A DNA stretch of 64,000 bases from CAIKBL01 sp964555355 (lineage in GTDB: Bacteria; Pseudomonadota; Gammaproteobacteria; Ga0077536): contig CAZKRY010000014.1 of assembly GCA_964555355.1 (NCBI GenBank), positions 138,368 through 202,367 of the forward strand, read 5' to 3'. Shown here piece by piece: positions 8,461-17,398 of the stretch. The notes under the pieces were generated by a model. The model saw nothing but the letters and a program-made list of their open reading frames with translations, had not been told where the DNA came from and made no database searches. The position numbers were made by a program, and so were the translations under genes. The first letter of the stretch is position 1. Each line of letters opens with the position of its first letter.

Positions 8461-10722
8461 ATGAGCACAGAGCACGATCTCGCCGCGCTCGATTACCACG
8501 CGCTGCCACGCGCCGGTAAAACCGAAGTCTCGCCTACCAAGCCGCTCGCCAATCAAAGCGATTTGGCGCTGGCCTATACCCCTGGCGTCGCGGCGCCGTG
8601 TCTCGCAATCGCCGAAGATGCAACGCTTGCGGCGCGCTATACCAATCGCGCCAACCTAGTTGCGGTAGTGACGAACGGAACCGCGGTACTTGGCTTGGGT
8701 CCCATCGGCCCACTGGCCGCGAAACCGGTGATGGAAGGCAAGGCCGTGCTCTTCAAAAAGTTTGCCGGGATTGATGTCTTTGATCTGGAGATCGCCGAGC
8801 GAGATCCGGACAAGTTGGTCGACATCATCGCAAGTCTCGCGCCGACCTTCGGTGGCATCAACCTTGAAGATATCAAAGCGCCCGAGTGCTTTTATATCGA
8901 GCGTAAGCTGCGCGAGCGAATTGATATCCCAGTATTCCATGACGATCAACACGGCACTGCGATCATCGCCGCGGCGGCGATCCGCAATGCCTTGAAGCTC
9001 GTCGAGAAGCGCATTGAAATCGTCAAACTGGTTTGCTGTGGTGCCGGCGCGGCAGCGCTTGCTTGTTTACGACTACTCGAGTCATTGGGGTTGTCGCGCG
9101 CGCAGATCACGGTCGTCGATAAGGCTGGGGTTATCTATGCCGGGCGCACGACGGAGATGGATGAGCACAAGGTAGCGTACGCGCGTGAAACGCCCGCGCG
9201 GACGCTAGCGGAAGCCATGCAGGGGGCGGATATCTTTTTAGGGTTGTCCGGGCCGCGCGTGCTCACGGGTGCGATGGTGGCGACCATGGCGCCACGCCCG
9301 ATCATCCTCGCGCTCGCCAACCCGACACCCGAGATCATGCCGGAAGAAGTGTTCGCCGCGCGGTCTGACGCGATTGTCGCAACCGGTCGTTCGGATTACC
9401 CCAATCAAGTGAACAACGTCCTGTGCTTCCCGTACATTTTCCGTGGCGCCTTGGATGTCGGCGCGACGACGATTACCGAGGCGATGAAAGTGGCCTGTGT
9501 CGAAGCACTTGCCGAACTCACGATGCAAGAAGCCTCCGATGTGGTGCTCGCGGCCTATGGTGGCGAGACGCTTGCGTTCGGTCCCGAGTATTTGATCCCG
9601 AAGCCCTTCGATCCTCGACTCATCATGACGCTCGCGCCGGCGGTGGCGAAGGCCGCGATGGAGAGCGGGGTCGCCGGTCGACCGCTCGCCGATCTTGACG
9701 CCTACAAGGACCAACTCGCGAAGTATGTGTTCCAATCCGTGTTGCTGATGAAGCCGCTCTTCGAGCGCGCAAAACAGATTCAGCGGCGGATGGTGTATGC
9801 CGAAGGTGAAGAGGTCACCGTACTGCGCGCGGTGCAAGCGGTGGTGGACGATAGGCTGGCAAGACCCATCCTGGTCGGACGCCCCGCCGTCATCGCGCAG
9901 CGGATCGCAAATCTTGGTTTGCGATTGGTGGTGGGGCGCGATATCGATGTCGTCAACCCGGAGGCCGACCAACGCTTTCGTGAGTATTGGACCGCGTATT
10001 TTGAATTAATGAAACGCCGCGGTGTAACCCCGGCGGACGCGCGGCGAACGCTCCGCACCAATAGCACAGTGATCGCCGCGATGCTCGTGCGCCGCGGCGA
10101 AGCTGATGCGGTCATCTGCGGACTGTACGGCGAATATCACGAGCATTTAGCGCACTTGCGCGAGATCTTAGGCGACGGCGGCCGCACACTTGCGGCGCTC
10201 AACGTGCTCGTGCTGCGCAAAGGCACTTTTGTGATTGGCGATACCCAAGTTCATGCCGAACCCACGGTCGATGCATTGGCGGACATCACACTTGCCGCGG
10301 CCCATTGCGCGCAGCGCTTTGGTATGACGCCGAGTGTCGCGCTGTTGTCGCATTCCAATTTCGGCAGTAGCGACGAGCCGTCTGCGCGCCGTTTGCGCCA
10401 AGTGCTTGCACAAGTACGCGCGCGCATGCCGGACTTGGACGTCGATGGGGAGATGCAAGCCGATGCCGCGCTGATTGCGAGTGTGCGCGCGGCGGTGGTC
10501 AACGATTCTCCGCTCAAAGGCGCGGCGAATGTGCTTATCATGCCGAACCTCGACGCCGCAAATATCGTGATGCATCTGCTGACCGTGCTCGGCGAGGGCG
10601 TGACGGTGGGTCCTATTTTGACCGGCCTCAATTACGCCGCTCATATTTTGCCGCCATCGTCGTCCGTGCGGCGGGTGGTCAACATGACCGCGCTCGCGGC
10701 CGTGGACGCGCGGGTGCCCTAG
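8461..10722 (+). CDS. maeB: NADP-dependent malic enzyme, MaeB type with phosphotransacetylase domain
   Basis: 753 residues. The N-terminal malic-enzyme domain covers about residues 1-420, with GKTEV near the start, YTPGVA, TNGTAVLGLGPIG and FHDDQHGTA for substrate and metal binding, and a GAGAAALA nucleotide-binding turn. The C-terminal part (about 430-753) is the phosphotransacetylase-like domain (AEGEEVTVLRAVQ, LNYAAHILPPSSSVRR) that serves as an acetyl-CoA-responsive regulatory unit in MaeB proteins and is not usually catalytic. It decarboxylates malate to pyruvate, giving NADPH. The start lies two bases after the ffh stop, so the two are probably co-transcribed. Confidence 0.95.
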   Translation: MSTEHDLAALDYHALPRAGKTEVSPTKPLANQSDLALAYTPGVAAPCLAIAEDATLAARYTNRANLVAVVTNGTAVLGLGPIGPLAAKPVMEGKAVLFKKFAGIDVFDLEIAERDPDKLVDIIASLAPTFGGINLEDIKAPECFYIERKLRERIDIPVFHDDQHGTAIIAAAAIRNALKLVEKRIEIVKLVCCGAGAAALACLRLLESLGLSRAQITVVDKAGVIYAGRTTEMDEHKVAYARETPARTLAEAMQGADIFLGLSGPRVLTGAMVATMAPRPIILALANPTPEIMPEEVFAARSDAIVATGRSDYPNQVNNVLCFPYIFRGALDVGATTITEAMKVACVEALAELTMQEASDVVLAAYGGETLAFGPEYLIPKPFDPRLIMTLAPAVAKAAMESGVAGRPLADLDAYKDQLAKYVFQSVLLMKPLFERAKQIQRRMVYAEGEEVTVLRAVQAVVDDRLARPILVGRPAVIAQRIANLGLRLVVGRDIDVVNPEADQRFREYWTAYFELMKRRGVTPADARRTLRTNSTVIAAMLVRRGEADAVICGLYGEYHEHLAHLREILGDGGRTLAALNVLVLRKGTFVIGDTQVHAEPTVDALADITLAAAHCAQRFGMTPSVALLSHSNFGSSDEPSARRLRQVLAQVRARMPDLDVDGEMQADAALIASVRAAVVNDSPLKGAANVLIMPNLDAANIVMHLLTVLGEGVTVGPILTGLNYAAHILPPSSSVRRVVNMTALAAVDARVP

Positions 10723-10730
10723 GCGCGCCG

Positions 10731-11255
10731 TTATTCGGAGACCGAATTCTGTGTCCGATATTCGCTGATAAAAACTTCGACCAACGCGCGCACTAAGGCG
10801 TCTACTTTTTCGACTTCACTGGCTTGCATGACGCCGTTTTCGGCTTCCGTCCACACCGCCTGCGAGATGAAGCCGCCGGCCGCGTTGCCGAGTGGGATTT
10901 TCTCACGCAGTTCCAACTTCACTGATAGGTGGTAAAAGCCGTGGCCATCTTGGTTGGTGATGATGCGCACGCGCAGTAACGCAGCCTCCGGCGCGCGAAG
11001 TGCCGCATCGTAAGGTATGACGTTGAGACCGCTCGCGCTTAAGCGCGCTTCGACCGGGGCCCGCACGCGCTCGGCGGTGAGTCCGTAGACTTTGAGATCG
11101 GGGTGGATGTCTTCGACACTGATCGCAATAGCTTTCAGGCCGTTGAGCGTCATGTAAGAGAAAGTTGGCGACCAAGCCAACGCCGGAATGCCGGTGCATC
11201 CGGTCGTCGCCAACAGCAGTAAGAACCATGTCTTCGGGCTTGGCAGGAACATCAT
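10731..11255 (-). CDS. small exported protein of unknown function
   Basis: 174 residues with an N-terminal hydrophobic stretch and a TTGC sequence that could be a weak lipobox, or simply a signal peptide ending near ALA. The mature part has an alternating strand/helix look (GLKAIAISVEDIHPDLKVYGLTAERV... and a later VRIITNQDG segment), and ends in a helix (VDALVRALVEVFISEY). I do not recognise a family. It overlaps dsbB by four bases (ATGA) and so is translated after it; it may be an envelope protein. It converges with maeB across an eight-base gap. Confidence 0.7.
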   Translation of the reverse strand: MMFLPSPKTWFLLLLATTGCTGIPALAWSPTFSYMTLNGLKAIAISVEDIHPDLKVYGLTAERVRAPVEARLSASGLNVIPYDAALRAPEAALLRVRIITNQDGHGFYHLSVKLELREKIPLGNAAGGFISQAVWTEAENGVMQASEVEKVDALVRALVEVFISEYRTQNSVSE

Positions 11256-11827
11256 GCTGTTTGGCGCGATGAACGACGCTTCACGCGTTGTACCTTACGG
11301 TTCATCCGGGCATACACGAGGGCGACGAGGGCGCCGCAAATCCCAATAAAGCAAAGCAACGACCACTCGGCGATCGAAAACGACAGCATTGTCCAATCCA
11401 CCTTGGCGCAATCTCCCGAGCCCCGCAGTACGGTGCGGATGGTTTCGACCAGCGGATACATCTCGAGCAGAAAGTCCAAGCCCGGCCCGCACTCGGGTAC
11501 GCGATCGGCAGGAAGGTGTTGCAACCACACCTGTCGGCCCGCGACGCCGGCCCCGAGCGCCGCCGCGAGAAAAATCAGCGCGGCGTAAATAGTCGCACCT
11601 CGAAAATGGGGTTTATGCGCGCCGGCGATGAGGGCCAAAACGGCCACCGCGAAATAGGCAATACGTTGAAAGATACAGAGCGGGCAGGGTTCTAGACCAT
11701 CGTGGAACTGCAAATAGTAGCCAACGCCAAGCAGCGCGACGCAAATCCCGGCGAGCGTGAAAAACGGAGCGCGTCGACGCGCGAAGAACGAGAGTAGTAA
11801 CGATTGGCTCTGCGGCATGTTGGCCAT
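11252..11827 (-). CDS. dsbB: disulfide bond formation protein DsbB
   Basis: 191 residues from the ATG at 11827, near the usual length of about 165-180. Four membrane segments are visible. The first periplasmic loop has the quinone-linked cysteine pair in EPCPLCIFQR (about residue 47) and the second has the pair in VPECGPG and GSGDCAKVDW. DsbB reoxidises DsbA using ubiquinone. Upstream in-frame codons to 11878 would add arginine-rich residues unlike DsbB; MPQSQS at 11818 is an alternative start. It lies 78 bases after ygfZ in the same orientation and overlaps the next small gene. Confidence 0.93.
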   Translation of the reverse strand: MANMPQSQSLLLSFFARRRAPFFTLAGICVALLGVGYYLQFHDGLEPCPLCIFQRIAYFAVAVLALIAGAHKPHFRGATIYAALIFLAAALGAGVAGRQVWLQHLPADRVPECGPGLDFLLEMYPLVETIRTVLRGSGDCAKVDWTMLSFSIAEWSLLCFIGICGALVALVYARMNRKVQRVKRRSSRQTA

Positions 11828-11905
11828 TCTAAAGCGGATAGTGCGGGGGCGACACCGTTTCAGGCGCGCGTGGATCATGAGGTCGCGTGGTGTACGGTCG
11901 CAAGA

Positions 11906-12916
11906 TTACATCCGATCGAAGCATTGTGTTGGACGTACCGAGATGGATGTGCCTGTGGCGGTTTCGAGTGCGCTATCGCGGACGTCGAGCTCAAGCACCA
12001 CGAGCAGGCGAGCGCCGTCGGCGCTTGCGGCAACCTCAATGACGCTGCCAACGTTGCGCGCGCGCTCGCCGCGTACGTAAATTTTGTCGCCAACGGCGAT
12101 CGAACTATCAGCGGCGGCAACCATTGCCCGCGCTTTGACGGCACCGCGATACTTCAAACGCGCGACAATTTCCTGACCGGGATAACAACCCTTGTCAAAA
12201 GCCACCGCGTCGAGGGCATCGAGGTTCAACTGCTGCGGCAGGAATTCGTTCGCGACTGAGCCGACGATGCGCGGCAGTCCTTGTTCGATTTCAAGCAATT
12301 GCCATGCGCCGGTGCCGACGGTTGGCAAACCGCAGGTGCGCCACCAATCGAGGATTTGCACGGACTCTCCCCATATTAAGTACAGGCATGCCGGCACGAT
12401 ATTGAGCGCGTTTAGTCCATCGCCCAAAGAGGTGGATTTGTAATGGGCGAGCGCCGGCAGCGCGGACACACTTTTCGGTAGCGCCGCGTGAGCCTCTTCA
12501 TGGAGGCTCACCCCCAGTACGCCGAGCGAATCGGTTAGCACTTCAATCGTGACGTTGGCACGCAGCACAAACATCCGTAACCGTTGCACGATGCGCGCGC
12601 TTTCGCCCGTCGGCACTAGCAATAAGAAACGGGTCGGTTCGGCAAGGAGATGAAACAGAAACGATACGCGCCCTTGCGGGGTACACCAGGCGCACAGCCC
12701 CCCGTCACCTGGTCTCAATCGTTTGACATGAGTGGTGAACTGGCCATGCAGAAAGGTCGCCGCGTCTTCGCCACTAACAGCGATCACCGCGAGATCGAAG
12801 CGCGGGGACACAACGTGGTTTGCGGCCGCGAGCCGCGCTTCGCGTATCGTATCGTCGAAGTGACACGCGGCTGGATCGCCGAGCGGACTCAATGGAAAAA
12901 TGTCCTTAAGCGCCAT
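11906..12916 (-). CDS. ygfZ: folate-binding Fe-S cluster repair protein YgfZ
   Basis: 336 residues, related to the T-protein (GcvT) fold. The diagnostic KGCYPGQEIVAR motif, with the functional cysteine, lies near residue 240; FLHGQFTTHV near residue 55 is the other conserved stretch. YgfZ uses tetrahydrofolate and helps maintain some Fe-S enzymes, including MiaB and, in some species, succinate dehydrogenase. The start at 12916 (MALKDIFPL) overlaps the end of sdhE by eleven bases; an upstream start at 12946 would lengthen the overlap without conserved sequence. Its place directly behind sdhE suggests joint expression with complex II genes. Confidence 0.93.
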   Translation of the reverse strand: MALKDIFPLSPLGDPAACHFDDTIREARLAAANHVVSPRFDLAVIAVSGEDAATFLHGQFTTHVKRLRPGDGGLCAWCTPQGRVSFLFHLLAEPTRFLLLVPTGESARIVQRLRMFVLRANVTIEVLTDSLGVLGVSLHEEAHAALPKSVSALPALAHYKSTSLGDGLNALNIVPACLYLIWGESVQILDWWRTCGLPTVGTGAWQLLEIEQGLPRIVGSVANEFLPQQLNLDALDAVAFDKGCYPGQEIVARLKYRGAVKARAMVAAADSSIAVGDKIYVRGERARNVGSVIEVAASADGARLLVVLELDVRDSALETATGTSISVRPTQCFDRM

Positions 12917-13154
12917 GCGCTGGGCGATGCCTCTGCAGTTTGGCAACTAGGTCTATGAATTGCGGTTGTCCAGGCTTACTCCGACCCAGCAACCAGTCAT
13001 AAAGTTCCGGATCAGGACTTTCGACGAGATCTTCGAAGGCAGTGCGTTCGGCGAGGCCCAACTCGGCGTAGTCGGTATCTAGGAATCGCTCAAAAATTAG
13101 ATCCAATTCCTTCATCCCGCGCCGGCAACGCCAGCGAAGCCGCTTGTCCTCCAT
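12906..13154 (-). CDS. sdhE: succinate dehydrogenase flavinylation factor SdhE
   Basis: 82 residues, the normal size. The RRGMKELD motif (residues 11-18), needed for interaction with SdhA, and the acidic LYDWLLGR helix are present. SdhE promotes covalent attachment of FAD to SdhA. Its ATG overlaps the sdhB stop by one base (TAATG), and it is followed by ygfZ with an overlap, so sdhB-sdhE-ygfZ are translationally coupled. In E. coli it pairs with ygfX; here the ygfX-like gene is at the other end of the cluster. Confidence 0.95.
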   Translation of the reverse strand: MEDKRLRWRCRRGMKELDLIFERFLDTDYAELGLAERTAFEDLVESPDPELYDWLLGRSKPGQPQFIDLVAKLQRHRPAHGA

Positions 13155-13936
13155 TAGAGCGTGCGCGTCAGCATCATCTTTTTAATGTCGGAAATTGCCT
13201 CGGCCGGGTTCAACCCTTTCGGACAGGTTTTCGCGCAATTCATTATCGTGTGGCAGCGATACAAGCGAAACGGATCCTGCAGGTCGTCCAAGCGCTCGCC
13301 GGTGGCTTCATCTCGGCTGTCGATCAGCCATCGATACGCTTGCAAAAGGATCGCGGGGCCGAGGTAGCGATCGCCATTCCACCAATAGCTCGGACAGCTG
13401 GTCGAGCAGCACGCACATAGAATGCATTCGTACAAACCATCGAGCTTTTCGCGATCTTCTTTCGATTGTAGCCGCTCGCGATCGGGCGGCGGCGGCGAAT
13501 CGGAGCGCAACCAAGGTTTGATCGAGGCGTATTGTGCGTAGAAGTGCCGCAGATCGGGGACTAAATCCTTTTGCACCGGCATATGCGGTAGCGGGTAGAT
13601 TTTGACATCACCAGAGACTGCGGTGAGCGATTTGGTGCACGCCAAGGTGTTCGTGCCGTCGATATTCATGGCGCACGATCCGCAGATCCCTTCGCGGCAC
13701 GAGCGGCGAAAGGTCAACGACGCGTCGAGTTCGTTTTTGATATAGATAATGGCATCCAGCACCATCGGGCCACACTTGTCGAGATCGATCTCAAAGGTGT
13801 CCAAACGTGGATTGTCATCGCCATCTGGATCGTAGCGGTAAACCTTCAAGCGGCGCGCGCGCTTGGCGCCATTGGCGGCATTGATCGTTTTGCCGGGCAT
13901 GACACGCGAATTTTTGGGTAGGCTGAATTCCGCCAT
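13154..13936 (-). CDS. sdhB: succinate dehydrogenase iron-sulfur subunit
   Basis: 260 residues. The 2Fe-2S ligands lie in SCREGICGSC plus a later cysteine (about residues 79-100); the 4Fe-4S site is CILCACCSTSCPSYWW (about 170-185) and the 3Fe-4S site is in CHTIMNCAKTCPKG (about 230). The subunit passes electrons from FAD in SdhA to ubiquinone at the membrane subunits. The N-terminal extension of about 25 residues before the ferredoxin fold is a little longer than in E. coli SdhB (238 residues). It sits 18 bases downstream of sdhA. Confidence 0.97.
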   Translation of the reverse strand: MAEFSLPKNSRVMPGKTINAANGAKRARRLKVYRYDPDGDDNPRLDTFEIDLDKCGPMVLDAIIYIKNELDASLTFRRSCREGICGSCAMNIDGTNTLACTKSLTAVSGDVKIYPLPHMPVQKDLVPDLRHFYAQYASIKPWLRSDSPPPPDRERLQSKEDREKLDGLYECILCACCSTSCPSYWWNGDRYLGPAILLQAYRWLIDSRDEATGERLDDLQDPFRLYRCHTIMNCAKTCPKGLNPAEAISDIKKMMLTRTL

Positions 13937-13954
13937 GACTGAGTCCTTCGAAAC

Positions 13955-15742
13955 TTAATAGACGCGCTTTTTCGGGGGAACGACTTTGACATCGTCGCTC
14001 AAGGTATACATATGCACTGGGCGATAGTCGAAACGAACTTTGCCCTTGTTATCGATCCACGTCAGCGTGTGTTTGAGCCAGTTATCGTCGTCGCGATCCG
14101 GGAAGTCCTCACGTGCATGCGCGCCGCGGCTTTCTTTACGATTGGCCGCCGCGCAAATACTGACCATCGCGTTGCCGAGCAAGTTATCGAGCTCCAGCGT
14201 TTCGACCAAATCGGTGTTCCAGATCATCGAGCGATCGCTAACCTTAACGTGCTGGAATGCGTCCCAGACTTCTTGCAGCTTGACGATGCCTTCTTCCAAG
14301 ACCGCCCCGGTGCGAAACACCGCCGCGTTGTTTTGCATGATACGTTGCATCGCGAGTCGCAGTTTGGCGGTGGGCTCGCTGCCATTGGCATGGCGCATGG
14401 CGTCGAACCGTGCAAGCAAACGCTCGGTCGAGTGCGCGGGTAGTGACGGATGAGGCATACCGGGTTTGATCATCGCCGCGCAGCGTTTGGCGGCCGCGCG
14501 CCCAAACACCACGAGATCGAGCAGCGAGTTCGAGCCCAATCGATTGGCGCCGTGCACCGATACGCAGGCCGCTTCGCCGATCGCCATCAAGCCTGGCACT
14601 TCGGAATCCGGATTGGTCCCCGCGAGCGTCACCGCCTGACCCTGATAGTTGGTTGGCACACCGCCCATGTTGTAGTGCACGGTTGGTAGCACTGGGATGG
14701 GCTGTTTGGTGACATCGACGCCGGCGAATATCGCGGCGGATTCGGCGATCCCCGGTAAGCGCTCGTCGATGACTTCCGGCCCCAAGTGCTCCAAATGCAG
14801 ATGAATGTGATCCTGCTGCGCGCCGACTCCACGGCCTTCGCGAATTTCAATCGTCATCGCGCGCGACACGACATCGCGCGAAGCCAAGTCCTTGGCGTTC
14901 GGCGCGTAGCGCTCCATGAAGCGCTCGCCGGCTGAGTTGGTGAGATAACCGCCTTCACCACGTACGCCTTCGGTGATCAAGCAGCCTGCGCCGTAGATCC
15001 CGGTCGGATGAAATTGAATGAACTCCATGTCCTGCAGCGGTAGGCCCGCGCGGAGCACCATCGCGTTGCCGTCACCGGTACAGGTGTGCGCGGAGGTGCA
15101 GGAGAAATACGCGCGACCATAGCCGCCAGTCGCGAGCACCACGGCATGCGCGCGGAACAAATGCAGCGTACCGTCTTCGAGGTTCCACGCGAGCACGCCG
15201 CGACATACGCCGGCATCGTCCATCACGAGATCGATCGCAAAGTACTCGATCATGAACTCCGCGTTATGCTTCAACGACTGTTGATACAGCGTGTGCAAAA
15301 TCGCGTGGCCCGTGCGGTCGGCGGCCGCGCAGGTGCGCTGCGCGATGCCTTCGCCGTAATTGGTGGTCATGCCACCGAATGGACGTTGATAGATGCGGCC
15401 ATCTTCGGTGCGTGAAAACGGCACGCCGTAATGTTCAAGCTCGATGACGGCCGGGATCGCTTCGCGGCACATGTATTCGATGGCGTCTTGGTCGCCCAGC
15501 CAATCTGAACCCTTGATGGTGTCATACATGTGCCAGCGCCAATCGTCCGGCCCCATATTGCCGAGCGCCGCGCTCATGCCGCCTTGCGCGGCGACCGTGT
15601 GGCTGCGGGTCGGAAAGACTTTGGTAATGCAGGCCGTCGTCAAGCCTTCCGCGGCCATGCCGAAAGTAGCGCGCAACCCGGCGCCGCCGGCGCCCACCAC
15701 CACGACATCGTACTTGTGCTCGATAAGGGAATAGCTTGCCAT
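13955..15742 (-). CDS. sdhA: succinate dehydrogenase flavoprotein subunit
   Basis: 595 residues, normal. The dinucleotide-binding motif VVVGAGGAGLRA starts near residue 14, and the FAD-linking histidine is in RSHTVAAQGG (about residue 48). The active-site segment with GEGGYLTNSAGERFMERYAP (about 270) and the C-terminal RFDYRPVHMYTLSDD are present. It oxidises succinate to fumarate in the TCA cycle and respiration. The gene is four bases downstream of sdhD and precedes sdhB, giving order sdhC-D-A-B. Confidence 0.98.
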   Translation of the reverse strand: MASYSLIEHKYDVVVVGAGGAGLRATFGMAAEGLTTACITKVFPTRSHTVAAQGGMSAALGNMGPDDWRWHMYDTIKGSDWLGDQDAIEYMCREAIPAVIELEHYGVPFSRTEDGRIYQRPFGGMTTNYGEGIAQRTCAAADRTGHAILHTLYQQSLKHNAEFMIEYFAIDLVMDDAGVCRGVLAWNLEDGTLHLFRAHAVVLATGGYGRAYFSCTSAHTCTGDGNAMVLRAGLPLQDMEFIQFHPTGIYGAGCLITEGVRGEGGYLTNSAGERFMERYAPNAKDLASRDVVSRAMTIEIREGRGVGAQQDHIHLHLEHLGPEVIDERLPGIAESAAIFAGVDVTKQPIPVLPTVHYNMGGVPTNYQGQAVTLAGTNPDSEVPGLMAIGEAACVSVHGANRLGSNSLLDLVVFGRAAAKRCAAMIKPGMPHPSLPAHSTERLLARFDAMRHANGSEPTAKLRLAMQRIMQNNAAVFRTGAVLEEGIVKLQEVWDAFQHVKVSDRSMIWNTDLVETLELDNLLGNAMVSICAAANRKESRGAHAREDFPDRDDDNWLKHTLTWIDNKGKVRFDYRPVHMYTLSDDVKVVPPKKRVY

Positions 15743-15745
15743 GGC

Positions 15746-16129
15746 TTAACTTGCGCCTAGTGAGATTTTTAAAATAGAAACCACGCCGAGCAATGCGCCG
15801 AGCACACAAGCGCCGCGCACCGCGACTTGCGCTGCAATCTGCAGCCATGCGGCATGGATGTAATCTTCGAGCACTACTTGCAGACCGAGCTGCGCATGCC
15901 AAAAAAGCGCGACGATCAGGGCGAGCAGCAACACCGTGATATGGGGCGCCGCGACCCATGCGACCACCGCTTCATAAGGTGCGCCGACCAAACTCATCAG
16001 CGCGTAGACAAACCACAAGGCCAGCGGGACGAGGGCAAGCGCGGTGATGCGCTGTAGGCGCCAATGTTCGAGGCCGGATTTCGCCGACCCTAAACCTTTC
16101 ACCCGACCAAGATCGCTGCGTAAGCTCAT
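15746..16129 (-). CDS. sdhD: succinate dehydrogenase membrane anchor subunit D
   Basis: 127 residues from the ATG at 16129 (MSLRSDLGRVKGLGSA), with three hydrophobic segments. The conserved HWRLQRITALAL segment at the first helix, and a later HAQLGLQVVLEDYIH with the haem-ligand-type histidine, match SdhD. It anchors the complex and helps form the quinone site. The start overlaps the sdhC stop by four bases (ATGA). Upstream codons to 16159 are an extension of the frame inside sdhC and are not preferred. Confidence 0.93.
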   Translation of the reverse strand: MSLRSDLGRVKGLGSAKSGLEHWRLQRITALALVPLALWFVYALMSLVGAPYEAVVAWVAAPHITVLLLALIVALFWHAQLGLQVVLEDYIHAAWLQIAAQVAVRGACVLGALLGVVSILKISLGAS

Positions 16130-16521
16130 GCCAGCCCTCCCACGCGGCTCCACACGCACGCCCAGATGAGGCCGGTGAGCACTAATGAGGCCACAAGTAC
16201 CAGATAACCCGAACGGTAAGCAGCCTTGAGGTCAAAGCCGTAACCGGCATCCCAGGCTAAGTGACGCACACCGTTACACAGATGATAAAAAAACGCCCAG
16301 GTCCAGCCGAGCAAGGCGACCTTCGCCACCCACCAAGTCAACATTTCTGCGGCGACCGCATAAGCCACCGGGCCACGGGCCGCGGCTAATAACCAGCACA
16401 ACAACACCGCCGTGCCCAGCGCCAAAAAGACACCTGTGGCACGATGCGTAATAGACAGAACGCTCGTCAGTTGCGGCCGATAGACCTGCAAATGCGGCGA
16501 CAACGGTTTGCTCTTGTTCAT
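16126..16521 (-). CDS. sdhC: succinate dehydrogenase cytochrome b556 subunit C
   Basis: 131 residues from the ATG at 16521; a directly adjacent ATG at 16524 is equally possible. The RPLSPHLQVY-type signature appears as KPLSPHLQVYRPQLTSVLSITHRATG, and HLCNGVRHLAWDAGYG gives the haem-ligand histidine. Three membrane helices are visible. SdhC with SdhD binds haem b and ubiquinone. It is the first structural gene of the operon; the sdhAF4-like gene lies 120 bases upstream in the same orientation. Confidence 0.95.
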   Translation of the reverse strand: MNKSKPLSPHLQVYRPQLTSVLSITHRATGVFLALGTAVLLCWLLAAARGPVAYAVAAEMLTWWVAKVALLGWTWAFFYHLCNGVRHLAWDAGYGFDLKAAYRSGYLVLVASLVLTGLIWACVWSRVGGLA

Positions 16522-16644
16522 CATTGCTCCGAATACCCCGTGCACCACGTTAGGGATTTTGCTCGATAACTTACGGTATCAACTACTCGGTCTTGTCCCA
16601 TGGCAGCGGTGCCGGGATAGGGCAGGCCCCGCAAGGGGATCGTT

Positions 16645-16812
16645 CTAAAAATCGATACATCTACCTTTAACCACCCAATCGCCGTAACGGGTCGGCTCAA
16701 GACCTTTCGGACCCCCGAGCTCACGCGGTTTCGGCGTTTCCGCCGGAGACGCAGGCGTCGGCGCGGCGGCCGCGTCAGGCGCGGCGTTTGGTGTGGATTG
16801 CTGGGCGCTCAT
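16645..16812 (-). CDS. succinate dehydrogenase assembly factor 4 (DUF1674)
   Basis: A 55-residue frame that automated thresholds would miss. It starts MSAQQSTPNAAPDAAAAP, runs through a low-complexity alanine/proline region, and ends in the conserved C-terminus GPKGLEPTRYGDWVVKGRCI followed by DF and stop. That tail matches the DUF1674/SdhAF4 signature (GP.G.EPTRYGDWE.KGRC.DF) known from mitochondria and proteobacteria, where SdhAF4 binds flavinylated SdhA and aids its assembly with SdhB. Its place just upstream of sdhC strongly supports the assignment. A different frame over the same bases (16521-16724) is a shadow. Confidence 0.88.
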   Translation of the reverse strand: MSAQQSTPNAAPDAAAAPTPASPAETPKPRELGGPKGLEPTRYGDWVVKGRCIDF

Positions 16813-16945
16813 GGCGTGGCCGCCTAATGCATCTTGCAGATTGAGTAAAAGCGGGTCGTAGTATCTTTGCTGAACCCTGCAAATTCAAGTGAATTCCGGG
16901 CGCCAAGTTCACCGCGCGTGGGCCGTTCCGTTACACTCCACAAGC

Positions 16946-17398
16946 ATGAATGGATTCAATGCTCCCTTGAGTTTTGTCACGCAACACCCGTGGCGACCCA
17001 TTGTGATTTGTACCGCTTTCCACGGTGCGCTTATCGGCCTGCTTGCCTATGCGTACCCGGTCACGCCGGCATGCGCCGCGATATTACTGGCCATTGCGGC
17101 GAGTGCCGTGGCGTGCAGCGCTGAACTCGCGACTCATTGGCAACGCTTTCAGGTACTTCTATGGTCCAGCGAAGGTTCGTTTTCCGTTACCACCTACGCA
17201 GGTGCGCGACTTCCGGCCGATGTAGACGGGCAGCCGCTCGACTTAGGCTTCATGGTGTTATTGCCTCTGCGCGTGGCCGGTGTGCGTTATGTGTGGACAA
17301 TTTTGCGGGTGGACACCTCTCCCGTCGCTTATCGTCGGCTACGAGTCAGGCTTCGATACGGGTTCGTAGCGCGCACAAAAGTTTCCGCCAAGGCGTGA
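16946..17398 (+). CDS. YgfX-like membrane protein
   Basis: 150 residues from the ATG at 16946. Two adjacent membrane helices (about residues 17-36 and 40-58) are followed by a soluble part ending in the PVAYRRLRVRLRYG motif, which matches the C-terminal YgfX (CptA) signature. In E. coli ygfX is paired with sdhE and has been studied as a toxin-like protein affecting cell shape; the link to SdhE is genetic. Here it is divergent from the sdhAF4-sdhC unit with 133 bases between starts. Its last 53 bases overlap the end of the convergent squalene-synthase-like gene. The assignment rests on topology and the C-terminal motif. Confidence 0.7.
   Translation: MNGFNAPLSFVTQHPWRPIVICTAFHGALIGLLAYAYPVTPACAAILLAIAASAVACSAELATHWQRFQVLLWSSEGSFSVTTYAGARLPADVDGQPLDLGFMVLLPLRVAGVRYVWTILRVDTSPVAYRRLRVRLRYGFVARTKVSAKA

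Noticed and set aside
16521..16724. A 67-codon minus-strand frame at the sdhC start
   Set aside because: It is a different frame of the DNA covering the sdhAF4 gene; the SdhAF4 reading has the conserved motif.
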